64,000 nt of DNA, from the NCBI GenBank assembly GCA_007922305.1, contig ML677344.1:1784368-1848367 (forward strand), written 5' to 3'. This DNA comes from Dermatemys mawii (Eukaryota; Chordata; Testudines; Dermatemydidae). Positions 55,691 through 64,000 of this stretch are shown in pieces. The first letter of the stretch is position 1; each line of letters begins with the position of its first letter. The notes beneath the pieces were generated by a model, which saw only the letters and a program-made list of their open reading frames with translations, searched no databases and was not told the origin of the DNA. A program made the translations under genes and the position numbers.

Positions 55691-57639
55691 CATGCCAATG
55701 AAGCTCCTGGCTCTAGATGCTTCAGGATATTTATCCCAGTTGCCTAGCTCTGCTTCAGAGACCTTCAAATTATATGCCTGAAGTGGAAAGACTGAAAGCA
55801 AGGATATGAAGCAGATATATGTACCTAATATAGGTACTAGACTGTGCCAGTTAATCACATCACAGCCTATAGACACGGAGAGAATAGCTCCAGACAAGTC
55901 ACACATTACATGCCTTAGAACATACCCACTGACCTATACCATGCATGATGCACTATTACTACTAATAAAAAACACATGTATACAGCACACTAGATGTACA
56001 AAGTGCTGTTCACTTAAGAAGAGACATAGCCACAAAAAGCTAACAACTGAAACCCGGTGAGACACAAGAGAGGGAGGGCCAGGGGATTAGCGGGTAGGAG
56101 AAGCAGGAAAAAATTGCACCGAGAGGTAGAGTGTTTTGGAGGGATCTGAAAGAGGACAAATGAGGTGCTTGGTGGGTGAGCAAAGGGAGGGTGATCCAGA
56201 TGTGTGGGACTGCAGCAGAGAGGGCATGAAGCCAAGAGTGGGAGGAGGAGATGGAATTGGGGAAGAGGATAACGTAAGAGGGTTGGAAAAAGTAAGAAGT
56301 GAGAGCAGCAGTGAAAGCAGCGACGTACCACAGATGCAGGAAGATTACATTCGGCCTTGTGAGCAAGGACAAGGAACATCTCATTAAGAGATAGGGAGCC
56401 AAGGGAGGGAGTCAGTTAAAAGCATTAGCAGGTGTGGACAGGGACACATTACGTGAGAGAGGACACATGTACCAATACACAACACTAGGACTAGTCCCTG
56501 CTCCTTGAGGAGAGCATTATGGGACCTTTAAAAGCGAAAGTTTCACAATGGGACACAGACCTGTAGAGATCTGGCTAGAGTTGGGGGAGGGGGGCCCTTC
56601 TTACTGAAACTCCTCCTGGAGAGCCACTTTTTTCAGGGGATCAGTTGACTAGGGTCTCTGCTCAGCTCTGTCATTTACTGGTGTTAGGTGTGAATTGCTC
56701 ATTTCAGTGCAGAGTGGGGATCAATGGAAATGAAGCTATAAACTGGCATGAGGGAACTAAAGGAATTATAGATACACATAAGCCACGTGCCTATCACCAT
56801 CCTGATTGTGTTGCTTGTATGTTGCATTCCTTTCCCAAACACTCTGTGTAGTTTGTCCTCTTAGGTTGTACATTATTCAGGGAAAGGATAGTGTACCTTT
56901 GTCTCTGACACAGAATTCCTCTGCAGCCTTGGCCAAGTCATTTAATCTCTGTGTCTTTAGTTTCCACCTCATCCATGAAACACAGACAACATACCTACTA
57001 GTTATAGTATTATCTACTGTGCAGACGCCCTGGTTTAAGTAGGCATCAGGATGCAGTCTAGCTCAGAGAGCACAAAAGATCTCTTCCCCTACAACACACT
57101 TGAATGCAAATGACTTGCTAAATTCAAGAATCATCTTCCTAGCCCTCCCCACAACCCTCCAACCAGCCCTGCACATAATGGTGTGATTACGGTGGATAGT
57201 AGCCAGCAATTTATGGAAGCTGCAAGTGCAAACCAGTTTGCAGACCTACCCCAGAAGACATAGGGCGGTCTCTTCACTGCTCCGTGCCCCAGTTTCCCCA
57301 TGTTCCAATTGGGTTGATGATAATATTTACCTCCCACACAGCAGGCTATTTACCTCAAGCTTTTAAGCCATTCGCTTTATTCATTTTGGCACAGCGTAAC
57401 CAAAATGTTCTGCTTCCTGTCACTGTTCCCTTCAGGTTCCCACTTACAGGGCAATGCGGCACGGTTTAAGATGCCCATGCTACAGGGAAGGTTCGAATAC
57501 AAGAACCTTGCATAAATTTCAAAAATACACTTCTCTCAACATCAGTTTTTTAAAAATGTAAATGATGCTGATGGGGTCTTTTTACATACAACCTAAGAAC
57601 TCCAGACCAAACCTGAACGACCTGGTGGCTTCCCTTTCT
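55691..57639. other. CLPB: CLPB intron, no gene recognised
   Basis: MIR-like patches lie at 56905-57015 (ccttggccaagtcatttaat) and 57270-57345 (gccccagtttccccatg). The purine-rich stretch 56060-56340 gives long but meaningless open frames on both strands. Confidence 0.45.
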
Positions 57640-57780
57640 TGTTATTATTATTGATATTCCAGTAGTGTCTAGAGGTCCAAGCTGAGGTCAGGGCCCTTCT
57701 GGGCTAGACGCTGTACACACACATAGTAAGAGACTGCCTCTGCCTGCTGAGCTTACAGTCTAAATAGCCAAGCAAACCTA
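57640..57780 (-). mobile_element. L2-like 3' end
   Basis: Antisense of the copies at 35025 and 35900: attattattattgatattc, ggcccttctgggctagacg and gagcttacagtctaaat. Confidence 0.55.
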
Positions 57781-57784
57781 ATCT

Positions 57785-58135
57785 ATGGGGAAAGGTGAAA
57801 AAAACTGGATATGTTTAGTTTTGAGAAAAGGGGTTCCAAATATGTTAAGGGCTGTTATAAAATGGATGGGGATCTACTGTTCTCCACTGCTACTGAAGTT
57901 AGGCTTAACCTGCAGCAAGGTTAGGTATAAGGACAACCTATGTAAGTATAAGAGGAGTTAGGTTCTGGAAAATGCTTCCAAAGTGGTTTGTGGAATTCTT
58001 ATCACGGGAGGATTTTAAAAACAGTTTAGACAACCTCCTGTAGGGATGGTTCTACCTCAGTGCAGGAAACTGGACTAGATCTTACTCTAACTTTCAAGAT
58101 CCCGTCTAGTGCTACATTTCTATGATTCTAAGACA
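57785..58135 (+). mobile_element. CR1 LINE 3' end
   Basis: Includes ttagttttgagaaaaggg, gcttaacctgcagcaaggt, acaacctcctgtagggatgg, gaaactggactagatc and the end tttctatgattcta. A MIR3-like patch follows at 58160-58262 (gggaatagaaccctagtctc). Confidence 0.8.
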
Positions 58136-58939
58136 AACAATGAGAGAGGAAATGGAGGAAGAAAGAGAGGATGTGATTCACCCGAGGTCACAGCAAAGCT
58201 GGGAATAGAACCCTAGTCTCCAGGCACCCAGTCCAGTGCCCTACCATCTGGACTGCACGATTCCTTTAATTCCACTCTGTGAGGAAACATCCATTTCTAA
58301 TATGACACTGCTGTCAACAATGACTGAGTCCAACGGTAAGCGACACAGCTGAATTCACAAACTTCTAATCCAGAGATGAGAGAGATTACAACTTGGTGCT
58401 ATTGATGATTGGTTAAAATACATTTATTAAATAACCCAGTGCCATCTGCCTTAAACTTTGCTATTCTGCATTAGGTAAATGAGCCACCACCTCTTTTTAA
58501 TCCAAAACTCTCTAGCTATGCAAGGCTGAGAGTTATATATGCTGAACTGGAAACACACCCTCAGACTGTAACATTATTATTTTACCTCAGGAAAAGGGTT
58601 CCAAGTAGGATTAGAAATGAGTCCTGGTTACAGAGAATGACCAGCTGGGGCACAGTCAAAGTGAAAGAAACCTTGGCACTGACTGAAAGATACTGAAATT
58701 AACAGTGCTGTATCGGGATGTAAAAGCATGTCTCTGGGTGACAAATATCCAGCAGAAGCAAAAGCTCTCACCGCAGTGTTAGATGAACAGGGGGCTCAAG
58801 GTTTTGAAATCCAAGTGATTTTATTTCCCATTAGACAGGTTTTCCATTGAATCTGTCCAGTTCTTTATCTGTAGCAACCAGCAGAAGAGGGACATGAAAG
58901 CTTTTCCTTTCACGGTTCCCAATATTACTTCCATCTTCT

Positions 58940-60560
58940 CAGGGCCAGCCCACAACATTTTGGTACCTGAGGCGGGGAGCTGAAATGACGCCCCTATGCC
59001 CCTTCCTTGGGGCCAAAACTTTGAAAGGTCTCAATTCTGTCTTCTTCCTGTTCTACTCCTCTCATGGTGCTGCTCTGCTACCTACCCTAATAAAAGGGAA
59101 CTAACAACTTAAAATGCCTTGTTCAAAAATTTTAAGCAATGCTTAACTTTCCAATGCCTGAACAGCAAATTTAACTTTTCTTGTCTGCATAGTAAACACT
59201 GGCATTTTTATCAGTTTGAATAATCAAAGTGGTGCTTTCCCTGTCTTCTTGGTTGCAAAGATTTGAACTGATTGGGCCAGCTCATACTCTGCTGAGATGG
59301 TTGCAAGGCCAGCAGGCTCTCCTGTGTCATTGTGGACCATAGACGTGTTTTTATTAACTTCAGTTTGGAGAAGCTGCATTCTCCACTGGCAACTGTTACA
59401 GGAAGCGTTACAAGTATGCGCAGAGCGACAAAAGCATTTGGAAAGAGGATGGTCATCTTATTTATGCACATATATTCCAGAACGGCCCTTGGAGTTGATC
59501 CTGATGAAATGTATCTTGAAAGGGCTTTCAGTCCATCACCTAAATCATTCACACCAATATCGCACATTCCATCATGTGTCAACACTGTCTCTAGTGCCCT
59601 GCACTGCTGGTGTAGGTTTTCTTCAGGTATAGTGAGGAGTTTTGGAATATCATACAACATCCCAAATATACAGCTGTGTTCCTTGAGCTTCATGAAATGG
59701 ACTGTACTGCACAATCTAGCAACTGGTTAAAGAATTCAACTTTGAATTGTTGTTTGGGTCTCTTATGGGATTTTCCCGTGCTTTGTAATCAAAATGTCAT
59801 CTTCTTTGGTAACACTTGTATTCTTGAATGGGTGGGAAAATAGCTTCAGTGTGAAGTTCCTCTGCCAACTTCTGTGCATCTTCAGAACGCTTTGAAATCC
59901 CTCATCTGACCGGTAAGACTGTAGGTATAACCCTGCTTTCTCCAGTTGTTCCATTGCTCCAGATATATCAAGGTCAACACCTTGGAGCCTCTCACTTATA
60001 AGATTTATTTCAAACAATATGTCATGCCACAACACTTGATCGTCATCAACACCCCACTCCCAGTCTCCTCATCAGCTGTTCACATGCTAACCTTCAACAG
60101 AGTTTCAAAGGGCAGTCCAAACCTCTGTTCTTAAAGCAACCAGGTCTCCATTGTGGATTAGATTCACAATGGAATGGAAGACAGCTGGCACTGGCTGGGA
60201 CAGCTGCAAAGTACTGATCTATGGAGTGGTTTTACACAGACTAAGGTGTCACAAAAAGCATCAACAGTGCAGTGAAGACTCAAAGGGCCATGCACTCCAA
60301 AAAGCAACTTTGTAAAGATGGCATCGTGGGGCTCATGTTTATTTTCTCTCAGTGACTTCAGATTGAACGTGCTCAGACTGCCAGCACCATAAACTCCCCT
60401 GGCAAGTGAATGTCAATCTGAGATCTTTGCTCAAGTACCAGCCACACCTAAAACATGTGCCATCAGAACTGAGTTCACAGTTCTGCTGATGTGTGATTTC
60501 TCATGCTGATGTTGGCTCTGCTGAGCTATGAAGGGCCACAAAGAGTAAAAACTTGCAGTG
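58940..60560 (-). mobile_element. hAT-type DNA transposon remnant, ZMYM1-like family
   Basis: The 3' terminus at 58940 is cagggccagcccacaacatt, a known terminal word of a hAT-like family. Transposase text lies upstream on the minus strand. The other terminus is not visible near 60560, so the 5' end is truncated or unrecognisable. Confidence 0.65.
59211..60035 (-). pseudogene. hAT transposase resembling ZMYM1 (fossil)
   Basis: Two open pieces lie in order. 60035-59763 has NLISERLQGVDLDISGAMEQ and LEKAGLYLQSYRSDEGFQSV. 59714-59211 has LETVLTHDGMCDIGVNDLGD, then FVALRILVTLPVTVASGECS and FSKLKLIKTRLWSTMTQESL. The last block is the hAT C-terminal dimerisation signature (usually SGERSFSKLKLIKNYLRSTM); here Cys replaces the Arg. 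The pieces are separated by a frame change, and the N-terminal zinc finger is missing. Lying in a CLPB intron on the same strand, it is a degenerate transposon copy and not a host gene. Confidence 0.75.
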
Positions 60561-62717
60561 GCTGTGGCTGGATATACACTGGAGGCAGGTCAATTAAGTT
60601 GGGAGGACTCATCTTACATTGTCACTTGTCAGAGTAGACAGACACTTTAAAAAATTCATCACCCTGCAACTGTTAGCAAAAGTCAGACAATGCAATTAAC
60701 TTAGGCCTACAGGTGCAAGTAAGCATATTGCCCAGATCACTATTAAGCATGTGTGTGGCTCTGTAGGCCAACACGGAGGGGGCTGACATCTTTAACCTGT
60801 TCAGGCAAAGCTGTTCCCACCCCACCGCAAACGGAGCTTTACATGAGAGAAAAAGAAAAGACTTACAATCTGTCCAGAACCCAGAGGCACCTTGCACTGG
60901 AAAGGATACGTATAAGTATCTAGAAATCTATGGGCAAACCTGCGACACCGCATCAAAGCCACCAACTCAGCGTGCTCTTTTAGCTCCATCTCCATAGGAC
61001 CTCAGCCCCAAACGACATATCTAATACCAGAGCCAGGCTCTTTAGAAGTCAGGTTAAATAGGTCAGTATTTTTACTGCATTTGCAAGTGGACATCTTTGC
61101 GTCGTTTTCCAGCTCAGTACATTTCCTGGCCAATGGCGAAACCCCACTGGTACACTGTAAGGCGAAAAATAGCAACAGAGGCCAAACACTCTCCTGGTGT
61201 TACCCCAATGATGCCAATGGAGTAGTTACACTAGTGATGAGTTTGGCCCTAGTTTATGCTTGCTTCCAGAAGGAAGTGAAAAATCGAACTGATCTTTCAT
61301 TACATTTACAAATGCGTCATTAAGTTTCAGATAGTCAAGGCCTTTGGTTTTAAACGATAGGCAATAATCATCCACAATGCGTGGCAAATAAACCTGATTC
61401 GTCCAACACAGCTCAAAGTTTCAGTCTTTTTGACAGACACCCAAATAAGAAACCCAGTTGTTAGTCTTGTGCCAGTGTATAATGAGACTAGACTGGGTTC
61501 TGAAGGCCTTTTAGTGCTTAGAGATTTTTGTCACCAGTTCTACCTGATTTTATGCTATGTATCTTAAAAAATAAGAATGGCGATCTGTCTGGGGTAATTA
61601 CTGTACCATAAACAGCCTTTCTCCTTGTCTCCCTTCTAGCCTTTGCACCTCCCCAAGCCCTGTTCTGGTCCACCAATCCCTTGGAATGGTCAACAATCGT
61701 CACACTCCATCGCTGACCATTGTCCATCAGCAAAGGTGGGAAGCTCCAAATCCATCCCTCTGCGGACATGCAAACAACAAGGCCCGTTGCTGTTCGGACA
61801 TCAAAGTTAAACAAACAGACCCAAGCCTCCGCCTCCCTGCCCATCTTAAGGAGCTCCCTGAGGAGGTCACGACTTTCAGCTTGTCATCGCACACATCAAA
61901 GTTTGCACCACACACGAACTCGGCACACGGATTTGAATCGTGTCGCCCGAGAGCGGATATTCAGCTTTTGTGCCCCGCTTTAATCCTGTGTTTTCCCAAG
62001 TAATTAGGCATTTTTGCTTATGAACTTGTGACTAAGTAAAGCATCTCTGAGAGGCTGTAACATCAAAGCTCATTCTACCGTCTGTCCCACGTTTTCTACA
62101 ATTGGATTTCTCTCTCTCTCTTTTTTTTAAATAAAAACTAATTGAATTTAGTTGTAGACTGAATATATTTAAGGTGCCTTTAAAGGTTACTAGAAGCCAC
62201 AGTGATCATCCTGGGAACTAAAGAGGTCGGACACAGTCAGCCCTTTTGGCTCATGAAAGCCACGGCACTTGCCCCACAAGCTTGGGGAGAAACAGCAAAA
62301 CCTACAGCAGCAACTTGAGACTTTAGCTGAGTTACTGACACAGTGCCACCTGCACAGTATCACCGCAAGACTACAGTCTCATCAGATCTCAAGATAAACA
62401 GGCTAGGCCTGATCAGCACTCAGATGGGCGTCCTCACAAGAAAACAAGAATGCTGGAAGGAAACGGTGCTAGTGATTCAATGCATAGTGTTCTCCCCTTT
62501 CAGCCAGTGAACCAGTTGGGGTTCTGGGTGATCACACTGTAAATGAAAAGTATAAATATATGGTTTCAGACTTAACCAGCAACCGCATCCCAAAACTGCA
62601 CAAGAGGGAGACTCCAAATGCAGGTGGTTTAGCTGGAATTCATGTGGGTTTATCAAAAGGAGAATGCAGCCTAGAACTTACCCACGATGGTGATAAACAA
62701 CGTCGAGAAAAACTTAC
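60561..62717. other. CLPB: CLPB intron, no gene recognised
   Basis: No LINE or SINE is clear. 61850-62110 is repeat-free with aagtaattaggc and gtgtcgcccgagagcgg and is a weak candidate for conserved non-coding DNA. A (TC)n/(T)n run lies near 62110-62128. Confidence 0.4.
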
Positions 62718-62804
62718 CTAGAATTTCTGTTTATAGCTGCTACCATGAGGGCTGTCCAGCCAAGCTTGTGCCTAGCATTCACATTGGTGCCTTCCAACAA
62801 CAAC
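62718..62804 (-). CDS. CLPB: CLPB coding exon, first ankyrin repeat (partial gene)
   Basis: This 87-bp exon begins after a pyrimidine-rich acceptor ending tttgtacag and ends at the donor CTAG|gtaagt. Its first base completes an Arg codon and its last two bases (AG) start a Ser codon finished by the next exon, so it adds 29 residues net. The residues include [20 protein letters not shown] followed by VAAINRN. That carries the ankyrin signature (GWTALMVAA) and is very close to the human CLPB segment that follows EEVSR. The reading frame continues past the donor into intron for only two codons before a stop. The preceding exon, expected to encode the LLEAARANN-type helix, is not in the 1.2 kb left above it. 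Confidence 0.95.
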
Positions 62805-63599
62805 CTGTACAAAGCAGAGAGAGACGGCTTCATAAGATTTTGCTTCTCCCCCACAGACTTAGCAAGGGTGCTGAATGGATCAGGGGGCTGGTAACAGAAC
62901 ACAGAATCTTTCATCTCAAGGTCACTGGTTTCAACGCAGACCCAGGCAATAATGAATGAAAGCTGTTATGGTCTGACAGCTCCCTAGCAGCCAATAAGAA
63001 ATTAATTGGTCTCAATCCAATTCCTAGTAGACAGGTAACATCAGAACTAACAGGCCTGAATCCTTTCAAGGTTGCTCACATGGATTCTAACAATTCACTA
63101 ATATGCTGGAGGAGAGGAAGCTGGTAGGCACACATACTGATGGACTACTAGAATTTTTGCGCTGAGTAATAGCCATAAAGGATTCAAGGCGGATATCATA
63201 GGCCAGCAGCTCTTGAAATGCCACATACTAAAATAGCACTATTTTGGAGCATTCTCGCATGATAGTAAAAGCCTTATAGAGGCATCAAACAAACCTTTGT
63301 GCTCTTTCAATAAAGATCTCTCCACTCCTTTTGGACCACATTCCTAACAGACTCCTAGCATCCACTACCAAACTATTTCTTACCTGGAGATTGCTAGCTT
63401 TATTTCTAAGTGTCTTCCACACCGACTCTCCTCAGGCTTATGGTCTTCTTCCTCTGCCTCTAATCCCATTCCCCTAGTATTATTAGTTTAGGGCCTATTT
63501 GCAACTGATTCCAAGCAGTATCCTACAAAGATGCTATTCTTTGTTATAGTACTGAGTAAGTTTGATTTCTTTGTTAATGGCCAAGACTCTTACATTATA
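62805..63599. other. CLPB: CLPB intron upstream of the first visible exon
   Basis: No exon for the preceding CLPB segment and no clear mobile element was recognised. Confidence 0.5.
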
Positions 63600-63772
63600 A
63601 ATCCATAGTACATCCACATCTTGAACACCGAGTGCAGATCTGGTCGCTCCTTCTCAAAAAGGATATATTGGAATTGGAAAGGGGACATAGAAGGGCAACA
63701 AAAAAGATTAAAGGTACGGAACAGCTTCCATCTGAGATGGACCATTGGTCTGACCCCATTCTTATGTTCTTA
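63600..63772 (+). mobile_element. CR1 LINE fragment, RT C-terminus fused to the 3' tail
   Basis: HPHLEHRVQIWSLLLKKDIL, ELERGHRRATKKIKGTEQLP, then directly the tail (accattggtctgaccccatt, cttatgttctta). The segment between has been deleted. Confidence 0.75.
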
Positions 63773-64000
63773 ATTAGGCAGGCCAAGAAAGAATTTGAAG
63801 AGCAACTTGACTCAGCAACTCAACTCAGCAAAAGACTCGGTAATTAACATCAAAAACTTTCTAAGTACATCAGAAGCAGGAAGCCTGCCAAACAAAGTGG
63901 GACCACTGGATGGCTGAGAAGCTAAAAGGACACTCAAGAAAGATGAGGCTGTTACAGAGAAGCTAAATTAATTTTTTGCAGCTGTTTTCACTGCAGAAGA
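63773..64000 (+). mobile_element. CR1 LINE, endonuclease/RT linker, runs off the window
   Basis: QAKKEFEEQLDSATQLSKRL and KYIRSRKPAK are followed in another frame by EKLN-FFAAVFTAE-type text to the last base. This is the linker before RT, so more of the copy should lie beyond 64000. Confidence 0.7.

Larger units (their letters stand above)
10827..62804 (-). other. CLPB: CLPB gene, ankyrin-repeat part (four exons, both gene ends outside the window)
   Basis: Four exons on the minus strand read in order into one uninterrupted protein segment matching the ankyrin-repeat domain of vertebrate CLPB, a mitochondrial intermembrane-space AAA+ disaggregase. The splice phases agree at every junction: AG|T between the first two exons, G|TT between the second and third, G|GT between the third and fourth, and phase 0 after the fourth. 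The introns are 14,745, 14,438 and 22,377 bp. The targeting sequence and first exons must lie beyond position 64000. The AAA+ core (Walker A and B), which follows the ankyrin domain in the family, must lie before position 1, because I see no reading frame for it here. Order, phase and sequence together make the identification close to certain. Confidence 0.96.

Noticed and set aside
56014..56402. Overlapping minus-strand frames of about 120 codons, Leu/Pro/Ser-rich
   Set aside because: Antisense to a purine-rich tract, no domain, overlapping in two frames.
59297..59730. Plus-strand frames of 111 and 132 codons
   Set aside because: Antisense of the hAT transposase fossil.
62714..62914. Possible start codon for CLPB at the top of this frame
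   Set aside because: The ATG-led part (62805-62914) is intronic; a good acceptor precedes the conserved residues and the family continues upstream with another exon.
1..64000. CRISPR arrays, phage genes, operons, tRNA and rRNA genes
   Set aside because: No regularly spaced short repeats, no clustered prokaryotic frames, and no cloverleaf or rRNA sequence was recognised. Composition and split exons are vertebrate.

Overview
The window looks like nuclear DNA of a sauropsid vertebrate, most likely a turtle and less likely a crocodilian. Three things point there: a large gene split into short exons by introns of 14 to 22 kb; very many CR1 LINE copies in several subfamilies; and old DIRS retrotransposons, Penelope-like 3' ends, hAT and TA-flanked MITEs and MIR/L2 fossils, a mixture known from turtle assemblies. 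The species call is inference. There are no bacterial genes, operons, CRISPR arrays or recognisable tRNA or rRNA genes. One 400-base run of N lies at 8867-9266.

The only host gene I can support is CLPB, the mitochondrial AAA+ disaggregase also called SKD3, on the minus strand. Four consecutive coding exons are present, read from high to low coordinate: 62718-62804, 47869-47972, 33302-33430 and 10827-10924. All have canonical AG/GT splice sites, and the codon phases join exactly. Together they encode the ankyrin-repeat region. The start of the gene (mitochondrial targeting part) lies above 64000 and the AAA+ ATPase exons below position 1. The whole window is therefore intragenic.

The introns are packed with mobile-element fossils. 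225-5935: an old plus-strand CR1 broken by a minus-strand CR1, with a palindromic CR1 tail nested inside. 8805-9412: a Penelope-like insertion around the assembly gap. 14350-18027: two Penelope-like tails in opposite orientation with a CR1 between them. 20085-23712: two fused DIRS fragments between CR1 pieces. 26011-28190: a minus-strand CR1 carrying a nested Penelope-like tail and a nested 123-bp hAT MITE. 30188-30524: a hAT-type element. 36666-37274: a terminal-inverted-repeat element holding a second, TA-flanked MITE. 40956-45382: a nearly full-length CR1 interrupted by a hAT element with a transposase C-terminus. 46055-47552 and 50500-51835: minus-strand CR1. 49670-49838: a Penelope-like foldback with a 14-bp target duplication. 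54628-55690: a DIRS terminus with a recombinase-like frame. 58940-60560: a ZMYM1-like hAT transposase fossil. 63600-64000: CR1.

Between the repeats are several AT-rich, repeat-free intronic blocks (12640-12815, 15125-15430, 19470-19720, 38500-38790, 39240-39480, 54125-54330, 61850-62110). They read like conserved non-coding DNA and contain homeodomain-type core sites. In human, CLPB is the neighbour of PHOX2A, so regulatory elements in CLPB introns are plausible, but this is unproven here. I found no undescribed multi-gene system. The most informative novelties are the fold-back retroelement structures and the nested-insertion chronology.
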